A stretch of DNA of 64,000 bases from Pegoplata infirma (GCA_963921195.1 OY992537.1:62422400-62486399), one strand, 5' to 3'. Numbered from the stretch's first letter, positions 12,401 through 22,315 are shown. Translations and numbers: made by a program. The notes: generated by a model from the sequence alone, not told the origin.

Positions 12401-12856
12401 GGACCACCCTAAAGATTGAAGATAGGGGGTAGGTATGTTCTAAAAAAGTGTTGGGGTTGAAAAAATATTGGGGGTCGGTCATACATTTGATTCCTCTAGG
12501 GTGACTTCTAGGACAGCTAGAGCGGTAGGAGCAAGATTTTTTAAAAATTGAACCTTTGTATGGGACCCCCCTTAGAGATTGGAGATAGGGCTTAGGTATG
12601 TTTGGCAAAAGTGTTCAGGGGGAAAAAATAATGGGGGCCGGTCTCACATTTGACCCCTCTAGGAGCAAAACCAGGGGAGTTTTGGGGCTTTTTGTGGATT
12701 TTTTCCCCTCTACGCCCAACTTTGACCCCGATGAGCGACCCCTAGATCCTATCCGATCTGCCCCATTTTTTGGCCCATGCATTTTTTTTACGAACCTCAC
12801 AAAATAAGCGGTTCTAGCGTGTCGAAATCGAAAACTCGTGCACTATCCCACCCCTA
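9491..12856 (+). mobile_element. Long-inverted-repeat element B (hAT-like ends) with a transposase remnant
   Basis: Terminal repeats TAAGGGTGGGATAGTG and CACTATCCCACCCCTA are flanked by a perfect 8-bp duplication TTGAAGAA (9483-9490 and 12857-12864); removing B and one duplication restores the arm of A1. The inverted arms are about 970 bp each (9491-10465 and 11892-12856) and enclose the transposase remnant at 10466-11641. TAGGGGTGGG termini with an 8-bp duplication are typical of hAT elements. The arms consist of repeated modules with 'gaccgacccccatt' and 'acatacctac', also found in the A family. Confidence 0.82.
10466..11641 (+). pseudogene. Transposase-like C-terminal part, 5'-truncated with an in-frame stop
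   Basis: One frame is readable from 10466, where the left arm ends. It opens with VFETKFGKTSGPGVL, meets a TAA at 10574-10576 (after YSLGI), and continues in the same frame with DEEVAGNIPAQ to a stop at 11639-11641. The later part has no ATG start; an apparent start at 10586 is a GTG. Recognisable pieces are GPISHARWMAKGIYCLKRF, HLWYLSGKAVALALFD and, near the end, FLQVVAENRKQYP. I know this pattern from multicopy proteins in arthropod and Hydra genomes that look like the C-terminal half of an RNase-H-fold transposase, but I cannot name the family reliably. An acidic E/D stretch follows residue 180 of the 351-codon downstream segment. AATAAA motifs lie at about 11767-11776. The N-terminal catalytic part is absent, so no activity is expected. 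Confidence 0.72.
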
Positions 12857-13060
12857 TTGAAGAAGTTATGATTAAAAGAAGTTTGAGTAAATGAACAAAC
12901 TACCAAATTTTAAAAATTTGATATCTTTTGAACGGGTCATCAAAAAAATCTGAAAATTTACCACGAAGGAGTTTTCGAAGGGTACTAAAAACTGTAAACA
13001 AATTGGGAAAATCTAAAAAAAAAGTTTTTCAAAGTGTCCGATTTTACATGGAATGCCCCA

Positions 13061-14453
13061 TATGTTGTTTTAAATGAAATATAAGTAGTCCGTTTATTAA
13101 AAGGAAAAAGGATTGTTTCAAATGTTTTTTCAGTTGAATTTACTTACAAAATATTTTATGTGTGATATTCTCACAAGAAAGTAAATTTATAAAAAAAATC
13201 AAAATTTTCAACAAATTTCAAAAATGATGAAAACTAAAAAAATCACAAGAATTCACGAAGACTAAAAAAAATCTTAGAAAAATTTAGAAATGTGTAAAAA
13301 AACAGGAAAACTCAAAAAAACTCAAAACCTTTAGAAAAAAAAAATTATAAAAATTACAATTACAATAAAAAGTGAAATTATTTTTACTTAAAACCAACAT
13401 TTGATTTCAAGTGTGCCAAATTAGCTCGTGCTGATGAATATACAATGTATATAAAAAGGCGTTTGTCATGATATAAAAAAATATAAAAATCCTTATTATT
13501 ACAAAACTTTTCATTTTAACATCTACAATTCTACATCTTTACGCAACCGGATGCTTGATTTATATTTTAACTTTTTTAATTATTATTTGGGTTTTTATTA
13601 AATTAATAAAATCTAAAATAATTCAAAACTTCCAACTACAATTTATAGTTTGAATTGTTTATTTAAAAAATTATTTCTCGTTTATAAACTTATAAGCCAC
13701 TTAAAGTTCTACTGCATGACGTTAATTTGACGGTGTCAAAATATTATTGTATATTTTTTGGTTTGTTTATAAAACACTTCTTAACAATTCTTTAAAAAAA
13801 ATAACTAAAAAATTATATTAATATTATTTTTTTTTTGCGTTAAAGAAGTTTATATGGTTTGTTTATGAAAAAGACAAAAAACGTGCACTTGTGTGGGAGT
13901 TTTTGGGGGAAGCCATTGTAACGAGTCGTGCTTAAATTATGTATAATTTGAAATAATATTTTTAATGGAGATTTAAAAAAAAAAAAATAATTTAAAAATC
14001 TTACATAGGAATAAATATGAAAAGGTTACCCTCTATTTACGCTTAGAAAAAATAAGTTAAGAACACTATCCCGTGTTTTCAATTTTTTTTTTATATTTTT
14101 ACAGAAAAATCAGGGAACTCAAAATATTATATCTGTAAAATACTCTGTTAAATGACAGTAAACCTTATTCGGCAGATATTTGATAGAGTTTTCTGTCAAA
14201 ATACAGATTTAAGAAAATAATTTTTTTGCGACTTTTAACTTTGTTGTCTTTATTTAACAGATAATTAACAGAGTTTTTTTGCTAAAATACATATTTAATA
14301 AAAATACTTTGTATATTTTAATAACCAAAAAATTTAATTTTATCTGTATTTTTACTTTGATCTTAATTTCACAGTTAAAACAGAGTTTTCTTAAGAAATA
14401 AAGTTTTAAGTACCCACATTTTTTTTGTTACCAAACACCAACATTTTATCTGT
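13061..14453. other. AT-rich intergenic DNA, no feature recognised
   Basis: Low-complexity A/T-rich sequence with no terminal repeats that I could pair and no meaningful frame. Confidence 0.45.
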
Positions 14454-14575
14454 ATATTTTTATACCCTCCAACCACACTAGGGTATATTTAATTTTGAAT
14501 TCCGTTTGTAGCGCATCGAAATATCGGTCAGGGACCCTATAAGGTACAAATATTTCACCGTCCGACAGCCAATAT
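14454..14575 (+). mobile_element. Helentron family 1, 5' fragment
   Basis: It holds 'tttttataccctccaaccac', 'cgtttgtagcgcatcg', 'aaatatcggtcagggaccc' and then 'tataaggtacaaat'. The copy breaks off before the GTCC core, leaving only the 5' end. Confidence 0.6.
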
Positions 14576-15772
14576 TAAACATGAACCGGATGATATACTT
14601 CTGAAAGAAGAGATCAAATGAAGTAAAACTGCAATTACAGTTTTTCAATTCGTGATCCTGTTTCCTTTAAAATGGACTTCAAATTTAAAGGATAAATTTT
14701 GTAAAATATTTTTGAAATATTTGTAATTGTCCTACACAGAAAGAATTGAAAACGAGTTTCAATCAACAAAAACGCGAATTCAATTAATTTTTTAATTGAA
14801 ACTCCTCCGATGGAGAAAATTGTTATATCAATCATCAAATTGTAGGTGACTAATTGTTTTTTTTTTTTCAATCAATCACTTTTTCGATTTTGATCATAAA
14901 TTTTAATAATTTTTTTATTTAAAGTCAATTAAAATAATGATTGATTTAACAAATGAATTTTAAGCTTATAACAAAATTATGAAAAAATTCATATTTTTTG
15001 CGTTCCAATATGTTTTTTAATTCTGATTAATTTTTATTAAAAAATAAAAATTGTTTTATTCGACCTTTAAAATATTATATTTTGAGGATGTTTATTCTGG
15101 CTCGAGGTCATTATTTTCTTTACTAATTAAAACCATAATATTCTCATAGCATAATTTTCAAGAAAATTATTTTTTGTTTTAAATTTATTTATGTTGGTCA
15201 TTTTTGCAAGACTTAATCGACACGTGTTTCGGAATTTGTCAAGATTCCATTGTCAAGGTTATTTAGCAAAAATAGAAACGATTTACTACAAAGTAGCAAA
15301 CGAGTCTAATGACAAATCGTTTGTTCACAAACTAGAATATTAATACATATTCGCCTCTATTCACAATGAGAATTAGAAAGACGAAGAAATTGTACCATAC
15401 TAATAAGGCAACGATTGTCAATAACCAACAATATTTTAATATTTTTGGCCAAAGCGCACTTTACGGAGCACAAAAATTTTTTGGGGGAAACACGAAATTA
15501 AAATTTAAGGGGTTGGGTCTCGGACCCACCTGGAGCCAAATGAGCCTTCAGGTTTGTGTGGATACTTAAATTAAAGATAATTATAAAAGAAAAATAAATA
15601 TATAGGGCTAGGTCCCAGGGGCCTTCTAGGTCCATAAATCCGTCCTGATGGTATTTTAAAAAAAATATATATAAAATTTTTCTAAATTATTAAAAAGAAC
15701 GTCCAGCCGGTCTTTCGGCCGGGCTCAGGGACTACAAAACCCATAAATTAATTAAGTGGCATCGCAAAATAA
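14576..15772. other. Intergenic DNA, no gene recognised
   Basis: AT-rich. A 67-codon frame at 15366-15569 has no recognisable motif. A G/C-richer patch (15480-15740) contains an inverted 'ccggtctttcggccgg' hairpin of unknown meaning. Confidence 0.35.
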
Positions 15773-16386
15773 CCCAGCAAAACTTTGGTAATGGGTAGTG
15801 ATTATATAACACATTACCAGGTAATGCATATAACTTATTTGTAGCATTATTTTATGATGTCTTACCAAACATTTGTTCCACAACGTATTATTTTAAAGTG
15901 GAAAATAATGCATTACTAATAATTTCCTACGTAATGCATGATAATTGGAAAAAATGTATTTCATATTTGTTATTTCTAAACATTAAATCATGGATGACTT
16001 ATATTTGGTAACATTATGTATTATTTGAAAGTTTGAAATAATGCATTATTTATAATTGGATGCATAATGCATTACAATAACATAAAAAATAATTATTTTA
16101 TAAAAAAAATGCATAAGTTTAAACGAGAGATGGGCTCACGGCAGGAAATTTCTAACGACACACACTCACGAGCATATTTTATCTACTTACACTCACTTAC
16201 AATCACGTGAGTAAATTTAATACAAAATTACTTTTTCGCTACTCGTAACACCTTATATATTATCATCTGGTATGCTATATTATTTCATTTCTCGTATACT
16301 ATAAAATATTTTTATCTGAGTTACAATTTTAAAATTAAATTATATTTGATAAATTAACAACGTAAATATCAATTTTGCTGTTTAAA

Positions 16387-17374
16387 GGGCGTGTGTGAAA
16401 CGGTAACAAAGTGATGTGGTAAAAAATATTTTATGTATGGTGAGAAATTTTCATATTTCTGCTGTGTGAAATGATATCTTTTTTGACAACAGTAAATTTT
16501 TGACAATTGAAAATAAAAAATAAATGGAAATACTAAATATTTTTAGTGATCATGTTTTTTCACTAAAAAAATGCAATCGTAATTAATTATTAAATAAATT
16601 TGTTGTTGCTTTACGAAAACAGCAAAGTCCCAAATACAAAAAAATGTTTATGATCTAAAATTTTCAGAAAAAATATCGCAGAAAAATTTCAAAATTGTTT
16701 TCAATCTGAGACCTTTGCTATAAAAAAAATTATTAAAAATGTGTCCTAATCCGAAACATCTACTATGGGACATTTTTTTCGATTCTTACAAGCTGTTCCA
16801 AAAAAGAAGTCTAAGAAATTTTCTTTAACGTCTCAGGTCCATTAATAAAAAAAACATACAAATAAAAAATTGAAAATAAAAAAACTGTTTTATTCTGGAT
16901 ATAAACAATTAAATTAGCCGTTAACTGCACGATGCGGCAATCTATTTACACCGTCTGACCAATAAAAGCAAGACCCGCTACAGATTTTCTTGTCAGGAAT
17001 TCTATACGAAAACCGCTCCAAATTTGTGTTTCTTGTCTGCATCCAAGATGGAATGTAGAAGAAAATTTTCCCTCTTTTCGGCACATGCATTATTTTCTTT
17101 TAAAAGTCCCAGCATCTCCTTTTTATATTTTATTTTTTTATTCCATAGTTTAAACAAATTTATAATTTTTTTATAAAAACTTTTGAAATTTTGTTTTCTT
17201 TAAATTTTTTTAAGTTTTATTTTTATATTTTGTTTGTCAAATGTTTAAATTTCAAAAATTTCTATGCCTATGTCAAAATTTCTACTAGCCCAATGGGCTA
17301 ATGAAATTTTATTCACCTCAATAGTGTCAAAAATTTACAATGAATCATACTTTGCTACCGTTTCACACACACCC
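16387..17374. mobile_element. Candidate DNA element inside the LINE leader
   Basis: GGGCGTGTGTGAAACGGTA at 16387 is repeated inverted as TACCGTTTCACACACACCC ending at 17374, with further pairing inward (acaaagt / actttg). The body is AT-rich with no ORF. A 9-bp word CGTAAATAT lies near both ends (16361-16369 and 17380-17388) but not directly against the repeats, so the duplication is uncertain. It could alternatively be part of the LINE 5' UTR that folds back. Confidence 0.55.
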
Positions 17375-17772
17375 AAAATCGTAAATATTGGTACTTGAAA
17401 GTATATTACACTGGAGTTCCCTCAGTAGAGCAGTGAAATACAAAATTGTTTACTATTACTCTTGTGGTTCTTTTTGGCGCTCGTTCTGGTAATTGGTGTC
17501 TCACTGTTAAATCCTGGTAAATTTAGTGACGAAAGGCCCCAAAGGTGGATTGAGGTGTTAACGGACGTGTGTTGTGGGTCATATTGTGGTTACCCGTCAG
17601 TATTTGGTGGTTAAAGGTTTGAAATTTATAATTTTATATTGTTGGTTGTGCTTGTTGTATTGGAATCTGGCCCTGTTAAAAATATAGCAGCTGATTGAAT
17701 AAACAAAGGAAAAAGTGCTGCCAAGTTTTTCGTATATTTAGTTGTATGCCTAAAGGTATGCTTTAAGAACTT

Positions 17773-18567
17773 ATGAGTAGTAAACGAGCAATAAATTTAA
17801 CATCACCAGATTACACTGACAAAAATAATTGTAAAAAATATTTGTCAAATAATAATATGGCCGATCAAAGTAAAGATGTTTTTTCATGGGACAAGCTGTG
17901 CAGTCTTTTAGACGATAAATTAAAGGATGTAACTAGGAAGTCGGATTTAGTTGATATTAAATCTGATATTGAGGAATTAAAAAAAGAAAACATTCAACTA
18001 AAAAATGATTTAAAAAAATTAACTTCTCGCCTTGAATTCATTGATCGTAGGTCAAGATCGTCAAACGTTGTTGTTACGGGTTTAGAAAGCGACAAAGTAA
18101 ATGCTGCCAAAGCTGAATTTTTAAAACTATGTTCCGATGTGCTAAATGTGAACATTAATGTTGTATCAGCTCGCATGATATCAGCTGGTAAAGCTTATTG
18201 TTTCACTTTAGAATCAAGTATGCAGGCCTATAACGTAACTGCTGCCAAAAATAAATTGAAAGGAAAAACAGTTTACATACAAAAAGATTATACCGAAGAA
18301 GAACAAAATGTAAGATACAATCTGCGTCAAATAAGCAAAGGTATCTCAGAAAAAAATCAGAATGTAAAAGTAAGGCTTGGGGAGTTTTGTATTTTCGTAA
18401 ATAATAATAGGTATACATGGTCAAGTGGTAAAATAATGGCTAATTCTAGCAGTGACGCTGAATATCTGAGAAATTTACTTACAGAATGTAACTATCCGGC
18501 TGAGGTATCCTTTAATGGCGGTCAAAAAAATAATGTTGGAAATACTGAGAACAATGCCGCTCAATAG
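17773..18567 (+). CDS. LINE ORF1 protein (coiled coil plus RRM-like domain)
   Basis: A 264-codon frame from ATG to TAG. Residues about 55-90 are charged and heptad-like (LVDIKSDIEELKKENIQLK), a likely coiled coil for trimerisation. A stretch RRSRSSNVVVTGL (about 93-105) and the following alpha/beta region resemble the RRM-type nucleic-acid-binding domain of ORF1 proteins in L1- and CR1-like elements. No CCHC zinc knuckles are visible, unlike Jockey or I-factor gag proteins. The presumed role is RNA binding and chaperoning in the retrotransposition RNP. The C-terminus is N/Q-rich and ends ENNAAQ just before a UAG in a leaky context, and ORF2 follows in the same frame. The start is the first ATG of the frame. 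Confidence 0.85.
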   Translation: MSSKRAINLTSPDYTDKNNCKKYLSNNNMADQSKDVFSWDKLCSLLDDKLKDVTRKSDLVDIKSDIEELKKENIQLKNDLKKLTSRLEFIDRRSRSSNVVVTGLESDKVNAAKAEFLKLCSDVLNVNINVVSARMISAGKAYCFTLESSMQAYNVTAAKNKLKGKTVYIQKDYTEEEQNVRYNLRQISKGISEKNQNVKVRLGEFCIFVNNNRYTWSSGKIMANSSSDAEYLRNLLTECNYPAEVSFNGGQKNNVGNTENNAAQ

Positions 18568-18573
18568 CAATTT
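18562..18573 (+). promoter_or_regulatory. Candidate leaky stop (UAG readthrough context) between ORF1 and ORF2
   Basis: The sequence reads CAA TAG CAA TTT, with both frames in register. The known leaky context UAG-CARYYA is matched at five of the six bases after the stop (only the final A is T), and the upstream CAA is also the favoured codon. Sequence seen; function inferred. Confidence 0.55.
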
Positions 18574-21500
18574 AATTCATTAAATGTATTATCTTATAAT
18601 GTAGCAAATCTAGCAAGCTCAATAAATTTTGGTGATTTCATAACTTATATTAACAAATTTGAAGTTATTTTCCTATTTGAAACCCACGTAGAAGCAGATA
18701 AACAATATAAATTTTCATCCCTCTTACAAAATTACTCATTACAGTGGATTGCTGCGAAGAAAACACATAGATCTGGTCGTGCGAGTGGTGGTTGCTTGTA
18801 TGGTTTTAAAAAAGCGCTACAAAAAAATTATTGTTTCAAATTTGCTAATATTCAGAATAATATATTATTAACATTAAAACTTGAAGGAATATTGTTTTAT
18901 TTAATTCCTAGGTATTTAAACTGTACTAATTGGAATTCAGAATTGGAAAAATTTGATGAGTTTTTGCAAGAACTAAATCCTACAAATTTTTGCATAGTCG
19001 GAGACTTAAATGCGAGAATTTCAGATTCACAAGTTCTTGATAGTAATTTTTTAAAAGATTTGCCTAATATGCGTGATGTTAGATGTTCTAAAGACAAAGT
19101 TCTTAATAGCCATGGAAAAAAACTTTTGGAGTTAATTGATCAATTTGGTGGTATTGTACTTAATGGTAGGACTGGAAAGGATGTTCAGGGGGAATACAGC
19201 TTTTGTGGTGTTATGGGTAGTTCTGTTATTGATTTTTGTATTTGTTCGCATAGTCTACTACAATATGTTGATGATTTCGCTATAGCCTCCAAACCATACT
19301 CCGACCATATGCCACTGTGCCTAAAAATAAAGAGTCTTTGTTCTAATATCAATCACAACGATAATCTACCTCTTGAAAGATTGCACTGGAACAACAAATT
19401 CGTCGATAAATATGTAGAAAAACTTAGTTCTTTAACTGAAACTGTTGATCTCCATACAAATGAGACGGTAGATGAACTGATTTCTACAATTACAAAAAAA
19501 GTTAAACTTGCAAATGAGAAAATACCCAATAAAAAATTCTTTGAACCTAAGAAAAAGTGGTTTGATTGGAAGTGCGAGAGATTCCGTAAGACTATGTTGC
19601 GAAAGCTAAAAGCTTACAGAAAAAAACACACATATATCAACAAATTACGCTATTTCACAGCTAGAACCAAATACCGAAAATTATGTATTAATAAAAAACT
19701 AGAATTTTATAATAAAAATTTAGATCAACTAAACAAAATAAAAAATAGTAGTGAATGGTGGAAGTTGTCAAACTCTATGAAGTCACGTACGCGTGCGACA
19801 AAAGGTAATTTAACAGCAGATGATTTTCTGTCACATTTTTCTACTTTGTTGAGTAACCACGAAAATGCTCCTACAATGAGCTGGTCAATGCCGTATTTCA
19901 CTGATGCCTTTTTAGACTCACCTATCGAATTTTGTGAAATTTCTGCAGTAGTAAAATCTTTAAAACTTCACAAAGCCCCTGGCCAAGATGGTATTATTTA
20001 TGAATTTTACAAAAACGCACCTGATTGTTTTATAAATGAAATATTATCTGTTTTCAACAAAATATTTTTACAAGAAAAAATACCTTCGAGTTTTCGCCAA
20101 TCTATTTTGATACCGCTATTCAAGAAGGGAGATGCAAACCAGCCATCTAATTACCGTGGGCTTTCACTAATCGACACTTTATGCAAAGTTTTTAATACTA
20201 TTTTGTTAAATAGGATAACAGAATGGACCGAAAACAACAATATTCTAAATGAATTCCAAGCCGGGTTTAGAAAGCAGTACTCAACTGTAGACAATATTTT
20301 TAATCTTGTTAACATCGTCAATTTAAACAAATTGAATGGCAATAACACGTTTGCATTTTTCGTAGATTTTTCTTGTGCCTTTGACATGATACCTAGAAAC
20401 TCCTTGTTCTACAAACTTTCCTGTTTGGGACTATCATCTAAAATGATAAGATTAATTCAATACGCATATGAAAACAACAAAAGTCGAATCTGGGATGGAA
20501 GTACTTTTTCCGAACCTTTCTCTGTCGAGCTTGGGGTAAAACAAGGATGCATTTTAAGTCCTTTACTATTCTCGTTGTACGTTAATGACCTAGCTGATGA
20601 ATTACCACATGGTGTAAATGTTGCTGAAACAAATGTAAAAATACTGCTTTATGCTGACGATATTGTCATACTTTCTGATTCAAAAGCTAAATTACAACAA
20701 ATGATTGATGCTCTGTTTACTTACTGTACGATGTGGTGTTTAAAAGCTAACCTGAATAAATCAAAGATTGTTATATTTCGTACTGGATCTAGAATATCTT
20801 CTAATCTTAGCTGGCAATTTGGAGATGACAACATCGAGATTGTCAATAGCTACAAATATCTTGGCGTTGACATTGCTTATAACTTGTCTTTTAACAAACA
20901 CCTTAATAATAAATTGGCTGCCTCAAAACTTGCTAAAATTTCTAAAGATAATAAACTAAAAATATTTCATGCCGCATCTAGATCGATAATGTTATACGCT
21001 GCTCAAGTATGGGGTTACCAGAGATATGATGCAGTAGAGAAGCTATTTAGATTTTTCATAAAAAAGATGTTATACCTACCAGCAGCAACACCTAACTACA
21101 TGTTATACCTTGAAACTGGCTTAGACTCCTTGTACGTATCCACTCTGAGACTACACCTCTCCTATATAAACAAAGTTTTAAACATGAGTCACAACCGACT
21201 ACCACGTATACTTGCAGAAGCAATAATCGCCAAAAATGAGTTCTGGGCAAAGGATTGGACAAATCTACAACAAGTACTTCAATTTACTCCCACAAATTTA
21301 AACCTCCCACTTTGCACAAACTGGAAATCCATGATAAACCTACTTATTGCGAAAGAACGTGAATATAATTTACTTAAGGCATCAAACTCACAACACCACG
21401 ACCTTTATTGCCAACTAAACCACAACGTTACGCCTGTTCTTGCTGGAAGTTACTCATCTCGCATTACTAGCTTAATAGTCAAAGCGAGGGGAGGTTTGCT

Positions 21501-21726
21501 TGACATAAACGCCAGGTCCTTTAGAAACAACTCTGCATCCGCATGCACAATATGCAACCTGGGAATAGCGGAAAACACTTACCACTTCTTAGGAGTCTGT
21601 CCAATATATAATGGAGTTAGACTTCAACTTTTTGGAAAATCCCAACTTGAACTAATCGAAGTAATAAATATTTTAAATGGTTCCAACTTTTACAATTTAT
21701 ATAAATACTTACCTGGTTATTCATAA
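18568..21726 (+). CDS. LINE ORF2 polyprotein: endonuclease and reverse transcriptase
   Basis: It is open from the codon after the ORF1 stop, giving 1052 residues. The apurinic-type endonuclease starts at once: LNVLSYNVANL (5-15), FLFETHV (catalytic E39), GDLNA (D146, N148) and SDHMPL (245-250). The reverse transcriptase has HKAPGQDG, PSNYRGLSL, FVDFSCAFD, GVKQGCILSPLLF and the catalytic YADD (695-698), then the thumb. A C-terminal zinc knuckle CX2CX9HX4C runs from C993 to C1011. There is no RNase H. No frameshift or stop is seen, so the enzyme looks intact. The first in-frame ATG is codon 168, behind the E39 and GDLNA motifs, so starting there would remove the active site. The 5' limit given here is therefore the reading frame, not a start codon; expression as an ORF1-ORF2 readthrough product or by reinitiation is inferred. 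Confidence 0.9.
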   Translation, partial: QFNSLNVLSYNVANLASSINFGDFITYINKFEVIFLFETHVEADKQYKFSSLLQNYSLQWIAAKKTHRSGRASGGCLYGFKKALQKNYCFKFANIQNNILLTLKLEGILFYLIPRYLNCTNWNSELEKFDEFLQELNPTNFCIVGDLNARISDSQVLDSNFLKDLPNMRDVRCSKDKVLNSHGKKLLELIDQFGGIVLNGRTGKDVQGEYSFCGVMGSSVIDFCICSHSLLQYVDDFAIASKPYSDHMPLCLKIKSLCSNINHNDNLPLERLHWNNKFVDKYVEKLSSLTETVDLHTNETVDELISTITKKVKLANEKIPNKKFFEPKKKWFDWKCERFRKTMLRKLKAYRKKHTYINKLRYFTARTKYRKLCINKKLEFYNKNLDQLNKIKNSSEWWKLSNSMKSRTRATKGNLTADDFLSHFSTLLSNHENAPTMSWSMPYFTDAFLDSPIEFCEISAVVKSLKLHKAPGQDGIIYEFYKNAPDCFINEILSVFNKIFLQEKIPSSFRQSILIPLFKKGDANQPSNYRGLSLIDTLCKVFNTILLNRITEWTENNNILNEFQAGFRKQYSTVDNIFNLVNIVNLNKLNGNNTFAFFVDFSCAFDMIPRNSLFYKLSCLGLSSKMIRLIQYAYENNKSRIWDGSTFSEPFSVELGVKQGCILSPLLFSLYVNDLADELPHGVNVAETNVKILLYADDIVILSDSKAKLQQMIDALFTYCTMWCLKANLNKSKIVIFRTGSRISSNLSWQFGDDNIEIVNSYKYLGVDIAYNLSFNKHLNNKLAASKLAKISKDNKLKIFHAASRSIMLYAAQVWGYQRYDAVEKLFRFFIKKMLYLPAATPNYMLYLETGLDSLYVSTLRLHLSYINKVLNMSHNRLPRILAEAIIAKNEFWAKDWTNLQQVLQFTPTNLNLPLCTNWKSMINLLIAKEREYNLLKASNSQHHDLYCQLNHNVTPVLAGSYSSRITSLIVKARGGLLDINARSFRNNSASACTICNLGIAENTYHFLGVCPIYNGVRLQLFGKSQLELIEVINILNGSNFYNLYKYLPGYS

Positions 21727-21745
21727 AACCTGAAATATATTTAAA

Positions 21746-21794
21746 GTAGGTTTATTTGACAGATATTGCAGGAATAATTGTCAAATAAACCTAC
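21746..21794 (+). repeat. Perfect 16-bp hairpin in the LINE 3' UTR
   Basis: GTAGGTTTATTTGACA (21746-21761) and TGTCAAATAAACCTAC (21779-21794) form a perfect stem with a 17-nt loop, 20 nt after the ORF2 stop. LINE reverse transcriptases often recognise 3' UTR structures, and this is a good candidate for such a signal. Confidence 0.75.
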
Positions 21795-22070
21795 AATAAG
21801 TCTGTTATAAGTATTATGAATAAGAGCCTTAGAAATTTGTTTAAAATATAGAAAATTAATTATTAATGAATTTAATTTGTAATTTTTTCAATTTTACTCA
21901 CTTAAACTTGTACATATATATGTATAAAAATTAGCTAAATGAATTGTATTAAAAATACTAGCAATCTGCCAATCTGGCTCACAACAAATATGTTATGCCA
22001 AATATAGATATTAATATTGTTATAAACAAAAAAAAAAAAAATGAATATGTAAATACAAATAAATACATCT

Positions 22071-22105
22071 ATTAATAAATAATAATAATAATAAAAATAA
22101 TAATA
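22071..22105 (+). repeat. (AAT)n/(TAA)n 3' tail of the LINE
   Basis: The element ends in 'aataataataataataa'-type trinucleotides directly before the right target duplication. Such tails replace poly(A) in I-like LINEs. Confidence 0.75.
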
Positions 22106-22315
22106 ATACTATAAAATATCATATATTTTACACCTTACTCGTATTCTTCGTTATAAATTTATGACTTATTTTATACCTACTGGTATTCTTTGTGATAATG
22201 TGGATGCATTACTTTGAGTCTCATCGCCTGTTAAAATCATCAATGCTGCAATGTATAAAATAAGAGATCCTATACCTTATTTTATACCTTATTTGGTAAT
22301 CTAAGTTTAGCTGGG

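Larger units (their letters stand above)
7741..13060. mobile_element. Palindromic element A1, carrying nested element B
   Basis: Ends are TGGGCATTCCATG and CATGGAATGCCCCA, followed inward on both sides by the same 'ggacacttt' and 'gatgacccgttc' blocks. A1 itself is a palindrome: 7741 to about 8700 is repeated inverted from about 8712 to 9490, where the right arm is split by element B (9491-12856); the right arm resumes to 13060. Flanks are ...ata and tatg, compatible with TA or TATA target duplication. Two more copies (34395-37322 and 43823-45763) have the same ends and TATATA flanks. There is no ORF belonging to A. The superfamily is uncertain. Confidence 0.8.
16310..22105 (+). mobile_element. 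Full-length LINE (non-LTR retrotransposon), apparently intact
   Basis: It is flanked by a 14-bp target duplication ATACTATAAAATAT (16296-16309 and 22106-22119). The LINE-free copy of the target at 51240-51500 shows the uninterrupted sequence. Inside lie a long 5' leader, ORF1 (17773-18567), ORF2 (18568-21726), a 3' UTR with a perfect hairpin, and a tail of AAT/TAA repeats rather than poly(A), as in I-like elements. ORF2 has endonuclease and reverse transcriptase but no RNase H that I can see. The clade is not assigned; CR1/Daphne/Kiri-like or a relative lacking RNase H are candidates. The leader seems to contain an inserted DNA element (16387-17374). Intact frames and an almost perfect duplication suggest a recent insertion. 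Confidence 0.88.
15773..22315. mobile_element. CCCAGC-ended element C, copy 1, interrupted by the LINE
   Basis: Imperfect terminal inverted repeats start CCCAGCAAAACTTTGG at 15773 and end ...AAGTTTAGCTGGG at 22315. Without the LINE it is about 0.75 kb, rich in ATAATGCATTA words, and includes a piece related to the CACG hAT MITE (about 16130-16215). A second copy on the other strand (50480-52655) confirms that 16200-16309 and 22106-22315 were once joined. Both flanks begin with AA, so a short duplication is possible but not proven. No ORF of its own. Confidence 0.65.

Noticed and set aside
18796..21726. ORF2 start at the TTG codon at 18796
   Set aside because: The endonuclease homology extends upstream to 18568 in the same frame, so this start would remove the catalytic Glu.
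17773..21726. A viral origin for the reverse transcriptase
   Set aside because: The endonuclease plus YADD RT order, (TAA)n tail and variable-length target duplication fit a LINE; no LTRs, protease or envelope are seen.
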